Positions 25,429 to 33,872 are shown, counted from the first letter of the stretch. The stretch: 38,822 nt of DNA from Novosphingobium sp. (GCF_025351285.1 NZ_JANXWG010000004.1:1-38822); one strand, 5' to 3'. The notes: generated from the sequence alone by a model not told the origin. Numbers and translations: made by a program.

Positions 25429-26895
25429 ATGACCATGCACAAGGCCATCCCCACTGACACCAGGCCGCCTCCGAAGTCGTTCTACGAACGGCGCAAGCCA
25501 GTCTTCCCGAGGAAGATCGACGGGCCGTTCCGGCGGTTCAAGTGGGCGGTGATGGGCTTGTGCCTGGCGATCTACTGGATCACGCCGTGGATCAGGTGGG
25601 ATCGCGGGCCTTACGCACCGCACCAGGCGGTGTTGATCGACCTGGCGCACCGGCGCTTCTACATGTTCCAGATCGAAATCTGGCCGCAGGAGTTCTACTT
25701 CGTTGCCGGGTTGCTGATCATGGCGGGAATCGGGCTGTTCCTGGTGACGAGTGCGGTGGGCCGCGCCTGGTGCGGCTATGCCTGCCCGCAGACCGTGTGG
25801 ACCGACCTCTACCAGCACGTCGATCGGCTGATCGACGGCGATCGCAATGCCCAGATGAAGCTCGATGCCGCGCCGTGGACCGCTTCCAAAATGGCCAAAC
25901 GCGGCTTCAAGTGGACGATCTACCTCGCCATCGCCTTCGTCACCGGCGGCGCATGGATCTTCTACTTCGCCGATGCACCGACGCTGCAACGCGAATTCTG
26001 GACCGGCACCGCCGCGCCCGTCGCTTACGCCTGCACCGCTGTCCTCACCTTCACCACGCTGTGGCTGGGTGCGTTCATGCGCGAGCAGGTGTGCATCTAC
26101 ATGTGCCCCTGGCCGCGCATCCAGTCGGCGATGCTCGATGAAAAAAGCCTGCTGGTCACCTACAAGTTTTGGCGCGGCGAACCGCGCGGCAGTGTGAAGG
26201 CGGCTGAGAAAGCCCTTGGCACGGTCGGCGACTGCATCGACTGCGGCCTCTGCACCGCGGTCTGCCCGACCGGGATCGACATTCGCGAAGGCCCGCAGAT
26301 CGGCTGCATCACTTGCGCACTGTGCATCGACGCCTGCGACCGGGTGATGATCGACATCGGCCGCCCGCGCGGGCTGATCGAATACACCACGCTCGAAAAC
26401 GCCGCGTTGGAGCAGCAGGGCGCCGCCCCGGTGCCGATCCTGAAAACGCTGCGCCACCCGCGTACGCTGATCTACTTCGGCGTCTGGGGCGCGATCGGCG
26501 TGGCCTTGCTGTTCGCACTCGGCACCCGCACCCGCGTCGGCCTCAGCCTCGCGCACGATCGCAACCCCGCCTTCGTGATGGAAAGCAACGGCCAGATTCG
26601 CAACGGCCTGACCGCCCGGCTCGAGAACATGGAAGACCGCCCGCGCGCGATGACGCTGGCGATCGAAGGCCTGCCCGGCGCGAAGTTCTACACCGATGCG
26701 ATGGACAGCACCGCGGCGGTGCGCTCGCTGCCGGTCACCCTGCCCGCCGACGCCACGCTGCCGCTGCGGCTCTACGTCACCGCCCCGCACGGCACCACGG
26801 CGGGAGACTTCGCCTTCACGCTGACCTCGCCGACCGAAAAAGCCGCACCGCGCCGCGCGACCACCCGCTTCCTCACCCCGGAGACCGCACCATGA
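25429..26895 (+). CDS. ccoG: Cytochrome c oxidase accessory protein CcoG (RdxA/FixG)
   Basis: Membrane protein with two ferredoxin-type [4Fe-4S] motifs (from C269: CIDCGLCTAVCP; from C293: CITCALCIDACD) and the earlier WCGYACPQ motif near residue 117. Family members act in copper handling, including Cu(II) reduction, during cbb3 assembly. About five hydrophobic segments and a C-terminal Ig-like domain ending FAFTLTSPTEK are present. ATG 25429 lies 7 bp after the ccoP stop; a second ATG two codons on is possible. The stop overlaps the ccoH start (ATGA). Confidence 0.94.
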   Translation: MTMHKAIPTDTRPPPKSFYERRKPVFPRKIDGPFRRFKWAVMGLCLAIYWITPWIRWDRGPYAPHQAVLIDLAHRRFYMFQIEIWPQEFYFVAGLLIMAGIGLFLVTSAVGRAWCGYACPQTVWTDLYQHVDRLIDGDRNAQMKLDAAPWTASKMAKRGFKWTIYLAIAFVTGGAWIFYFADAPTLQREFWTGTAAPVAYACTAVLTFTTLWLGAFMREQVCIYMCPWPRIQSAMLDEKSLLVTYKFWRGEPRGSVKAAEKALGTVGDCIDCGLCTAVCPTGIDIREGPQIGCITCALCIDACDRVMIDIGRPRGLIEYTTLENAALEQQGAAPVPILKTLRHPRTLIYFGVWGAIGVALLFALGTRTRVGLSLAHDRNPAFVMESNGQIRNGLTARLENMEDRPRAMTLAIEGLPGAKFYTDAMDSTAAVRSLPVTLPADATLPLRLYVTAPHGTTAGDFAFTLTSPTEKAAPRRATTRFLTPETAP

Positions 26896-27359
26896 CTGCA
26901 CAACGCGCGCCACGCAAATTCACAGGACGCCACGCCGCGATGGTCATCGCCGGCTTCTTCGCGGTAGTGATCGTGGTCAACGTGACGATGGCCAAGCTGG
27001 CGCTGGCAACTTTCGGCGGCACCGTGGTCGACAATAGCTATGTCGCCAGCCAGCACTTCAACGCGTGGCTCGATGACAGCGCCGCCGATCGCGCGTTGGG
27101 CTGGAAGGTCGAACTGGCGCGTGCGCCGAACCAGTCGCTCGAAGCCCGGCTGGTCGATTCGGCCGGCGCCCCGCTCGATCACGCGCGCGTGGCCGTACAC
27201 GTGGAGCATCCGCTCGGCGCAAAACCGCCGCAGGACCTTGTGCTCGCCGAGATCGCGCCCGGCACGTACCGCGCCGAACTCGGGCCCGGCCGCTGGCGCG
27301 TCTGGCTCAAGGCCGATGCGCGCGGCCACGCCTGGCACGCGTTGGGCGATGTGCCATGA
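26892..27359 (+). CDS. ccoH: FixH/CcoH family protein
   Basis: Single-pass membrane protein (helix about residues 14-38) with a periplasmic FixH domain: DNSYVASQHFNAWLDDSAAD, then LGWKVELA, and the beta-strand-rich rest. 155 residues is typical. CcoH/FixH stabilises the assembling cbb3 complex, probably with CcoI and CcoG. Both ends overlap the neighbouring genes by ATGA, so the accessory genes ccoGHIS form one tightly coupled operon. Confidence 0.93.
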   Translation: MTAQRAPRKFTGRHAAMVIAGFFAVVIVVNVTMAKLALATFGGTVVDNSYVASQHFNAWLDDSAADRALGWKVELARAPNQSLEARLVDSAGAPLDHARVAVHVEHPLGAKPPQDLVLAEIAPGTYRAELGPGRWRVWLKADARGHAWHALGDVP

Positions 27360-29497
27360 ACGCACCATTCGCGCCGCTCGCCGCCAAGCACCCGCCCGCC
27401 CAAACCCTGCTGGAAGCCAGCGTGCTGACCGTACCCGCGATGCATTGCGCGGGCTGCATGGGCAAAGTGGAGCGCGCCTTTGCCGGCCTGCCCGAAGTCC
27501 ACGCCGCGCGCGCGAACCTCACCGCGCGCACCGTCACCGTAACCCACGCGCCCGGGCTCGAACCGCCCGCGCTGGTCGCCGCGCTCGCCAGCGCCGGGTT
27601 CGAAGCCCAGCCGCGCGACGATAGCCTCGCGCCGACCCCGTCTGCCGTGCGCCCGCTGCTGTTGCCGCTGGCAGTGGCAGGGTTCGCGGCAATGAACGTA
27701 ATGCTCCTCTCGGTCAGCGTCTGGTCGGGCGCGGAAGGCGCCACGCGCGACCTGTTCCACATGCTCTCCGCCGCGATCGGCGTGCCTGCGGTGATCATCG
27801 CCGGCCGGCCCTTCTTTACCTCGGCGTGGAGTGCCCTCAGGCGCGGGCGCACCAACATGGACGTGCCGATCTCGATCGGGGTCAGCCTCGCAACCGCGCT
27901 CTCGGTCTACGAAACGCTAACGCATGGCGCCGACGCATGGTTCGACGGCACGCTGATGCTGCTGCTGTTCCTGCTCGCCGGCCGCGCGCTCGATGCCGCG
28001 ATGCGCGACCGCGCTCGCGCCGGGGTGGAGGCGCTGCTGCGCCAGGCCGCGCCGGGCGCCACCGTGGTCGCCGCCGACGGGACGATTTCCTGGATGCCCG
28101 CGCGCGCGCTCGACGCCGGCCTGGTCATGCGCGTGGCGGCGGGGGAGCGGCTGGCGGCCGATGGCGTGATCGTCATCGGTGCCACCCGCTTCGACCAATC
28201 GCTGCTGACCGGCGAGAGCGCGCCCGTGCCTGCCGCCATCGGCGACGCGGTGCTGGCGGGCACGCTCAATCTCGAACGTCCTGTCGAAGTGCGGGTGACG
28301 GCGGCGGGCGAAGGCACAGCGCTGGCCGCCATCGCCGCGCTGATGGAGGCCGCGGGGCAAAGCAAATCCACCTACGTGCGCATCGCCGATCGCGCGTCGC
28401 GGCTTTATGCGCCGGCGGTCCATACCCTCGCCGCGCTGAGCTTTGCCGGCTGGATGGTGGCGGGTGCGGGGCTGCACCAGTCGCTGGTGATCGGCATCGC
28501 GGTGCTCATCATCACCTGCCCTTGCGCGCTGGGGCTCGCGGTGCCGGTGGCGCAAGTCGTGGCGGCGGGCGCGCTGATGCGGCGCGGGATCATGGTCAAG
28601 GACGGCGCCGCGCTCGAACGGCTGGCGCGCGTCGATTGCGCGCTGCTCGACAAGACCGGCACGCTCACGCTCGGCCGCGCGGTGCCCGATCCGGCGGCAC
28701 TCGACGGGCTGAGCCGCGACGCGGCGGAGATCGCGCTGGCGCTCGCCAGCCACAGCCGCCATCCGCTGTCGCAAGGGTTGGCGCGGGCGCTGGCGGCGCG
28801 CGACGTGCGCGCGGCGGTGCTCAATCAGGTGCAGGAACAGCCCGGCGAGGGCGTGAGCGCCATGGCGCGCGGCCGTGCGGTATCGCTGGCGCGCCCTGAC
28901 AGCGGCGCCGGGATGATGACCGCGCTGCGCATCGAAGGTGAACCGACCCGCCTGATCGCCTTCGCCGACCGGCTGCGCCCGCAGGCTGCCGAGGCGGGCC
29001 GTGCGCTGGCCGCGCTGGGCGTGCCCGCGACGATCCTGTCGGGCGATACACCCGCCGCCGTAGCAACCGCCGCTGCCGAGACCGGGCTTTCCGGCAATGG
29101 CGGAGCCAGCCCGGCCGACAAGCTGGCAGCCATTGCCGCGTTGCAAGGCCAGGGCCACCGCGTGCTGATGGTGGGCGACGGGCTCAATGATGGCCCCGCG
29201 CTCGCCGCCGCCGATGCCTCGATCGCGCCGGGCAGCGCCAGCGACGTCGGCCGGCAGGCGGCCGACCTGGTGTTCACCGGCGAATCGCTGATCGCGGTGC
29301 CGATCGCGGTGCGCGCCGCGCGTACCACCATGCGCGTGGTGCGGCAGAACTTCGTGCTGGCCATCGGCTACAACGCACTGGCCGTGCCGCTGGCGATGGC
29401 CGGGCTGGTCACGCCGCTGATCGCGGCATTGGCGATGTCGCTGTCGTCGCTGATCGTGGTCGGCAATTCGCTGCGGCTGGCGGGAGCGGCAAAATGA
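27356..29497 (+). CDS. ccoI: Copper-transporting P-type ATPase CcoI
   Basis: P1B-type Cu+ export ATPase required for CuB insertion into CcoN. An N-terminal heavy-metal domain carries C31-A-G-C34, the transmembrane CPC motif occurs in ITCPCALGLAVP, followed by DKTGT (phosphorylation) and GDGLNDGPAL. About eight hydrophobic segments and 713 residues agree with the FixI/CcoI branch. Overlaps ccoH and ccoS by ATGA. The homologous RAN1 pump in plants supplies copper to ethylene receptors, which is relevant to the kinase at 31835. Confidence 0.95.
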   Translation: MNAPFAPLAAKHPPAQTLLEASVLTVPAMHCAGCMGKVERAFAGLPEVHAARANLTARTVTVTHAPGLEPPALVAALASAGFEAQPRDDSLAPTPSAVRPLLLPLAVAGFAAMNVMLLSVSVWSGAEGATRDLFHMLSAAIGVPAVIIAGRPFFTSAWSALRRGRTNMDVPISIGVSLATALSVYETLTHGADAWFDGTLMLLLFLLAGRALDAAMRDRARAGVEALLRQAAPGATVVAADGTISWMPARALDAGLVMRVAAGERLAADGVIVIGATRFDQSLLTGESAPVPAAIGDAVLAGTLNLERPVEVRVTAAGEGTALAAIAALMEAAGQSKSTYVRIADRASRLYAPAVHTLAALSFAGWMVAGAGLHQSLVIGIAVLIITCPCALGLAVPVAQVVAAGALMRRGIMVKDGAALERLARVDCALLDKTGTLTLGRAVPDPAALDGLSRDAAEIALALASHSRHPLSQGLARALAARDVRAAVLNQVQEQPGEGVSAMARGRAVSLARPDSGAGMMTALRIEGEPTRLIAFADRLRPQAAEAGRALAALGVPATILSGDTPAAVATAAAETGLSGNGGASPADKLAAIAALQGQGHRVLMVGDGLNDGPALAAADASIAPGSASDVGRQAADLVFTGESLIAVPIAVRAARTTMRVVRQNFVLAIGYNALAVPLAMAGLVTPLIAALAMSLSSLIVVGNSLRLAGAAK

Positions 29498-29658
29498 CCG
29501 GGCTGGCCATACTGATCCCGATCGCGCTGGGCATGGGGTTGCTGGGCCTTGCCGCGTTCACCTGGGCGCTGCGGCGCGGGCAGTTCACCGATCTGGACGG
29601 GGCCGCCGCACGCATCCTGATCGACGACGACGACAGGCCAGGGGACTTGCCGGCATGA
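29494..29658 (+). CDS. ccoS: cbb3-type oxidase assembly protein CcoS
   Basis: A 54-residue protein with one N-terminal helix (residues 4-25), then ALRRGQFTDLDGAAARILID and an acidic DDDD tail: the classic CcoS pattern of helix, RxGQFDD-like motif and short acidic end. It is needed for cofactor insertion in CcoN. ATGA overlaps with ccoI and with the next small gene. Confidence 0.93.
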   Translation: MTGLAILIPIALGMGLLGLAAFTWALRRGQFTDLDGAAARILIDDDDRPGDLPA

Positions 29659-29897
29659 TCCTTCGCACCTTGTTCGGGCTGATCGCGTTGATTCCGGCCG
29701 CGCTCAATGCCGCACCGGCGCACGCGAGCACGCTGGCGTTGCCGCTGTGCGACGGCGGAGTGGCGGATGGAGTGGTGTCGATCCCGCTTGGTCTTGCGCC
29801 AATTTCCGGTGGAGACATGGCAGGGTGCTGCGCCAAGGGCTGCCACGGATCGCGCAAGCGTTCAGGGAAACTGCAAGTTGATCCTGCGCCCGGTTGA
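29655..29897 (+). CDS. Small exported cysteine-rich protein of the cco cluster
   Basis: I know no named family for it. The 80-residue product has a clear signal peptide (hydrophobic residues 6-20, cleavage likely after AHA at 24) and a mature part of about 56 residues with C32 and a compact C58-C59-x3-C63-H64 motif (CCAKGCH) before a basic GSRKRSG. Its ATG overlaps the ccoS stop (ATGA), so it belongs to the ccoGHIS transcript. A Cys/His-rich exported peptide encoded beside copper-loading genes could bind copper or heme; this is inference. The last codons (VDPAPG and the stop) are made by a 16-bp tandem repeat that continues towards hemN. Confidence 0.75.
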   Translation: MILRTLFGLIALIPAALNAAPAHASTLALPLCDGGVADGVVSIPLGLAPISGGDMAGCCAKGCHGSRKRSGKLQVDPAPG

Positions 29898-29924
29898 TCC
29901 TGCGCCCGATTGATCCTGCGCAAT
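29877..29924 (+). repeat. Three 16-bp tandem repeats upstream of hemN
   Basis: GTTGATCCTGCGCCCG occurs at 29877-29892 and 29893-29908, and a third unit ATTGATCCTGCGCAAT at 29909-29924. The first unit codes for the end of the small cysteine-rich protein, and the stop codon lies in the second unit. Every unit has a TTGAT half-site; the third reads TTGATCCTGCGCAA (29910-29923), an 8/10 match to the FNR box. Confidence 0.75.
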
Positions 29925-29957
29925 GACGGGTCCGGATTGAACGCCAAATATCGCGCC

Positions 29958-31271
29958 ATGTGGACTTATCACCCCGATCTGCTCGCCGTGCCCGTGCCGC
30001 GCTACACCAGCTACCCCACCGCCGCCGAGTTCACGTCCGACATTGGAAACGCCGATCTGGACCACGCATTGCGCAAGCTGAGCGGGGATGTTTCGATCTA
30101 TCTCCACATCCCGTTCTGCACTTCAATCTGCTGGTATTGCGGCTGCAACACCAGCGCCGCCAACCGCCGCCAACGGCTCGACCATTATCTCGATGCGCTG
30201 CACCGCGAGATCGCACAAGTCGGCGCGCGGTTGCGCCCGGGCGTGCGTGTCACGCGCGTGGCGTTCGGCGGGGGCAGTCCCAACGCACTTGCCCCCACCG
30301 ACCTCGTACGGTTGGCCGATGCGCTGACATTGCACCTGCCGCTCGACAACCCGGTGTGGTCGGTCGAGATCGATCCGCGCGAACTCACGCGCGACTTTGC
30401 GCAGGTGCTCGGTTCGATCGGGTTCAGCCACGCCAGCCTGGGCGTGCAGACGCTGGCGCCGCACTTGCAGGCCGCGATCGGCCGCGTGCAGCCCGAACCG
30501 GTGATCGCGCACGCCACCGACTTGCTCCGCGCCAACGGCGTTCGCTCGCTCAACTTCGACCTGATGTACGGTCTGCCCGGCCAGACCTGGGACGATCTGG
30601 AGGCCACGCTCACCCGCTCGATCGAACTGGGCGCCGATCGCGTGGCGCTGTTCGGCTATGCTCATGTGCCCCAGATGATCCCGCGCCAGCGGCGGATCGA
30701 CGCAAGCCGGCTTCCGGATGTGAAGGATCGCTTTGCGATGGCCGCGCGCGGCCATTTGCTGCTCACCCGCGCCGGTTATCACGCGATCGGGTTCGATCAC
30801 TTCGCCCGGCCGGGTGATCCGCTGGCAATGGCCGCGCAACAGGGGCGGCTGCATCGCAATTTCCAGGGCTTCACCGACGATCCGGCGCCTGTGCTGGTCG
30901 GGCTGGGCGCCTCGGCGATCAGCGCCTTTCCGCACGTGATCGTGCAGAACGAAAAGAACGCCGGCAAATATCGCGCGATGGTCAGCGGTTACGGCCTGTC
31001 CGGCGCGCTCGGCGTGGCGCGGAGCGTGGACGATCAGCGGCGCGGCGCGGTGATCCAGACGCTGTTGTGTCAGGGTCGCGCGGCGATCGACACCGACCTG
31101 GCAGCGCAAGTGACCGACCGGCTGGCCCCGTTCGTGTCACGCGGGCTGGCGACCTTGATCGATGGCGTGTTGCGGATTGCCGACGATGCGCTGCCGTACG
31201 CGCGCGCCATCGCTGCCCTGTTCGATGCAAACCGCGTGGGTTCAACCAGAAGGTTCAGTTCGGCGGTGTGA
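29958..31271 (+). CDS. hemN: Oxygen-independent coproporphyrinogen III oxidase
   Basis: Radical SAM enzyme that decarboxylates coproporphyrinogen III to protoporphyrinogen IX without oxygen, so heme can be made for the cbb3 oxidase at low oxygen. The cluster motif is C54-x3-C58-x2-C61-x-C63 (CTSICWYCGC). YLHIPF before it and GGGSPN, DLMYGLPGQTW and GFDHFARP match HemN. ATG 29958 begins the conserved YHPDLLAVPVPRYTSYPTA block and gives 437 residues; TTG 29910 would add 16 residues and start inside the tandem repeat. No good ribosome site precedes either. A degenerate FNR box lies 41 bp upstream of the ATG. Confidence 0.93.
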   Translation: MWTYHPDLLAVPVPRYTSYPTAAEFTSDIGNADLDHALRKLSGDVSIYLHIPFCTSICWYCGCNTSAANRRQRLDHYLDALHREIAQVGARLRPGVRVTRVAFGGGSPNALAPTDLVRLADALTLHLPLDNPVWSVEIDPRELTRDFAQVLGSIGFSHASLGVQTLAPHLQAAIGRVQPEPVIAHATDLLRANGVRSLNFDLMYGLPGQTWDDLEATLTRSIELGADRVALFGYAHVPQMIPRQRRIDASRLPDVKDRFAMAARGHLLLTRAGYHAIGFDHFARPGDPLAMAAQQGRLHRNFQGFTDDPAPVLVGLGASAISAFPHVIVQNEKNAGKYRAMVSGYGLSGALGVARSVDDQRRGAVIQTLLCQGRAAIDTDLAAQVTDRLAPFVSRGLATLIDGVLRIADDALPYARAIAALFDANRVGSTRRFSSAV

Positions 31272-31481
31272 TTGGGGTCCAAGGACGACCCCGGCCGGTT
31301 CGGGTGAAGTGCTCGGCATCGGTCGTAGCGAAGCATTGCTTCATTCGGCCAAGCCGTAGCACCCCCGAAGCCGTCTCGATCGGCGGTCCCGTTGCGTCAT
31401 GACTACGTGGCCAATCGCTAATGTCCGGTTAACCACGGCCGGCAATTTCGTGCCTGGGGTGCTGCCGGACCACAGCGCACG

Positions 31482-31838
31482 TCAGGCTGCGGCCAGTTCG
31501 TCGAGCACGCGCAGCAGGTCTTCCAGCCGGCAGGGCTTCTTGAGGAAGCGGCCGCCGGGGACGGGTTGCTGCACATCGGGCGAATAACCGCTGAGATAGA
31601 CGACCTTGATTTCGGGCCAGCGCGCGCGCGCGGTGCGCGCCAGTTCCCAGCCATCGAGATTGCCCGGCATGCGGATATCGGTGAGCAGAACCTCGAAGAA
31701 TTCCTGCTCGAGCACTTGCAGCGCCACGTCGCCGTCTTCAGCGCAGGCGACCGTGTGGCCGGCATCGCGCAGATCCTCAGAAGTCAGTTCGCGCAGCAAG
31801 GGTTCGTCTTCGGCCAGCAGGATCCTGAGCGCGGTCAT
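31482..31838 (-). CDS. Single-domain response regulator
   Basis: A 118-residue receiver domain without an output domain. Acidic pocket residues E10-D11, phosphoacceptor D54 (LLTDIRMPG), the switch Ser in YLSGYS and Lys in FLKKPC are all present. It starts at ATG 31838, which overlaps the stop of the kinase gene (ATGA), so it is the cognate partner of that kinase. Output must occur through protein contact or further phosphotransfer, as for CheY- or DivK-like regulators. Confidence 0.92.
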   Translation of the reverse strand: MTALRILLAEDEPLLRELTSEDLRDAGHTVACAEDGDVALQVLEQEFFEVLLTDIRMPGNLDGWELARTARARWPEIKVVYLSGYSPDVQQPVPGGRFLKKPCRLEDLLRVLDELAAA

Positions 31839-32977
31839 GTCGCCGTTCCGCCTGCCTGCGAAGCCGGCAGGAACATGTGGATCGTGGTGCCTTCGCCGGG
31901 CCGCGATTCGATCTCGACCCGCCCGCCATGCTGTTCGATCGTGCCGACGACCTGGCTGAGCCCAAGCCCCGATCCGTGGCCGACCGCCTTGGTGGTGAAG
32001 AACGGTTCGGTGGCGCGCTGCAACACGTCGGGCGCCATGCCGGCGCCGGTATCGCTGACGCACAGCTTCACTTCGTCGGTGGGGGCGAGGTAGCTGGTCT
32101 TGATCGTCAGCACGCCGCCCTGCGCCATCGCATCGCGCGCGTTGATCGTCAGGTTCAGGATCGCGTTTTCCATCAGGTTGCGATCAACGATGACCGCGGG
32201 AATGCCCGGTTGCAAGTCAATTTCGGTCTGCACGAGCGGTCCCGCGGTCTGGCGCAGCAGCGCGGCCATGCCGGTGACGATGTCGTTGATGCCGGTCGGT
32301 TCGGGGCGCAGCGGTTGCTTGCGCGCAAAGGCCAGCAACTGGTCGGTGAGGCGGGCCGCACGCTCGGCGCCCTCGATCGCGTTGTCGAGCGCCAACCGGC
32401 CCTCGGGCGTGCCGCTGCCCTTGCGCCGGCTGCGATCGAGGTTGCCGATCACGATGCCGAGCAGGTTGTTGAAATCATGCGCGATGCCGCCGGTAAGCTG
32501 GCCGATGGCTTCCATTTTCTGTGCCTGCCGCAGCATCTCTGCGGTCTTTTCGCGCTCGCGCGCTTCGCGCACCAGCGCTTCGTTCGCCTGCCGCAGCGCG
32601 CTGGGCGACGGGATCGCGACCAGCTTGGGCAGCAGCGGCACCAGCAGCAGCGCAGTTGCGATCGAAGCCACCGCCGTCACCGCCTTGACCAGCGCCTCCC
32701 AGCCATAAGCCGGTATCCACATCGTCGCGATGCTGAGCAGGTGGGTTGTCCCGCAAGCGAGGATGAAAGTGGCGAACAGGCCCAGCATCCAGCCGAATTC
32801 GATATCCTGGCGCAACCTGACCAGCCGCAGCAGGACGAAAGGGATCGAAAAGTAGGCCGCCGCAATCACCGCGTCCGACACGACATGAGTCCAGATCAGT
32901 TCGGGCTGCCACAGCAGGCAATAGCCATGCGGCGCGTAACCTCGGATCGCCAGGAAGTTCTGGAACCAATTGAACAT
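31835..32977 (-). CDS. Histidine kinase with ethylene-receptor-like (ETR1-type) sensor domain
   Basis: A 380-residue membrane sensor kinase. The first ~120 residues form three hydrophobic helices that resemble the ethylene-binding domain of plant ETR1 and cyanobacterial homologues: SDAVIAAAYFSIP (helix 1), FILACGTTHLL (helix 2), KAVTAVASIATAL (helix 3). From memory of ETR1, D25, Y32, I62, C65 and H69 correspond to D35, Y42, I72, C75 and H79 here, all with offset 10, and K91 to K98. C75 and H79 are the expected Cu(I) ligands. A short coiled linker leads to a HisKA domain with H167 (GGIAHDFNN) and a HATPase domain (NLTINARDAM, DTGAGM, GSGLGLS). It has no receiver domain; the partner regulator overlaps its stop. 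It lies convergent to the copper-dependent cco/hemN block. The fold is well supported; ethylene binding is inference. Confidence 0.85.
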   Translation of the reverse strand: MFNWFQNFLAIRGYAPHGYCLLWQPELIWTHVVSDAVIAAAYFSIPFVLLRLVRLRQDIEFGWMLGLFATFILACGTTHLLSIATMWIPAYGWEALVKAVTAVASIATALLLVPLLPKLVAIPSPSALRQANEALVREAREREKTAEMLRQAQKMEAIGQLTGGIAHDFNNLLGIVIGNLDRSRRKGSGTPEGRLALDNAIEGAERAARLTDQLLAFARKQPLRPEPTGINDIVTGMAALLRQTAGPLVQTEIDLQPGIPAVIVDRNLMENAILNLTINARDAMAQGGVLTIKTSYLAPTDEVKLCVSDTGAGMAPDVLQRATEPFFTTKAVGHGSGLGLSQVVGTIEQHGGRVEIESRPGEGTTIHMFLPASQAGGTAT

Positions 32978-33011
32978 CGCATTCCCCCAGCGCCCCGCCC
33001 GCCCAGGCCAA

Positions 33012-33027
33012 TTGGCTTGTTAGCCAA
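33012..33027. promoter_or_regulatory. Small inverted repeat upstream of the kinase gene
   Basis: TTGGCT (33012-33017) and AGCCAA (33022-33027) flank TGTT, 35-50 bp before the kinase start in an AT-richer patch. It could be an operator, but six-base arms may also occur by chance. Confidence 0.3.
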
Positions 33028-33172
33028 ATTTCCCGCCGGCGCAACGGCTTGGCACCATCCCCATAACCTGGGCCAGAACGCGCTGGTGTTGCCTGCGTTC
33101 CGGCACAAATCGCGAGTCCGCGGTATAACGGGCACGGGTGCACCAATGGGCACGTCCGGGATAAGGGAGATC

Positions 33173-33230
33173 ACCAGGGTTCAAACCCAATCAGATCACG
33201 CGCTCGGTCAGATTGGGTTTTAGCCCTGGT
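33173..33230. terminator. Long imperfect inverted repeat at the end of the GNAT gene
   Basis: Two 20-bp arms (33173-33192 and 33211-33230) are complementary at 18 of 20 positions with an 18-nt loop. The right arm contains the stop codon of the acetyltransferase gene. It probably ends or stabilises that transcript ahead of the kinase gene; there is no T-run. Confidence 0.5.
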
Positions 33231-33840
33231 CAGGCTTCCACAGCATCGACCAGAAATGCGGGCCGCCACGCGGTACATCGTATTCAGCGGTCACCTCGAA
33301 GCCGAGCCTGAGGTAAATGCCCACGTTTGTCTCGGTCGCGGTTTCCAGATGAACCGGCAGTCCCTCGATGGCCGCGCGCGCCTGCCCGGCGCGGATCGCT
33401 GCACCGGCAAGACCCCGCCCCTGATGCTCGGGCGCAACCCCGGCGTAATGCAGGTACAGGAACCGCAACCCGCGCGGGAAATGCGCGCCGATCGTCTCGC
33501 TGACCAGCAGCGCGCGCGGCAGCCGCCGTCCCAGCGCACCAAGGTAGCCCGGCACCGAGGCGAGCGTCTCGCCCAGCCCCGATTTGGCATCGCCCGGATG
33601 GCGCCACAGCGTGACGCCCTGGCCGTCCGCGGAGCGCAGCGCGAACCCATGCGCCAGATCGTGCCGCACCGCCTGCGCGAAGAAGCGGGGATAACGCCGC
33701 AGTCGTTCCTGGCGGTCGGGAATGATCCACGACAACGCCGGGTCGTCGATGAACGCGGCCGCCAGCGTGCGCTCCATCGCCGGCGCGTCAGCGGGCGTGC
33801 CCACGACCACTTCGGGCGGTGCCTTGCGTCCTTCCATCAT
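33220..33840 (-). CDS. GNAT-family N-acetyltransferase
   Basis: Acetyl-CoA-dependent acetyltransferase of 206 residues. Motif A is visible as YLHYAGVAPEHQGRGLAGAAI (V-x-P-x-x-Q-G-x-G type), followed by HLETATETNVGIYLRLGFEV. The substrate is not evident. ATG 33840 is preferred because GGAGG lies 6 bp upstream; a frame extending to 33912 would run through a tandem-repeat array and is unlikely to be coding. It is divergent from the hydrolase gene, with a 13-bp minisatellite between the two starts. Confidence 0.85.
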   Translation of the reverse strand: MMEGRKAPPEVVVGTPADAPAMERTLAAAFIDDPALSWIIPDRQERLRRYPRFFAQAVRHDLAHGFALRSADGQGVTLWRHPGDAKSGLGETLASVPGYLGALGRRLPRALLVSETIGAHFPRGLRFLYLHYAGVAPEHQGRGLAGAAIRAGQARAAIEGLPVHLETATETNVGIYLRLGFEVTAEYDVPRGGPHFWSMLWKPDQG

Positions 33841-33872
33841 CGATCGCCTCCGGTTGCCATTGGCCGTTGCCG

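Noticed and set aside
29910..29957. TTG 29910 as the hemN start
   Set aside because: It lies inside the tandem repeat and adds residues unlike HemN; ATG 29958 begins the conserved region.
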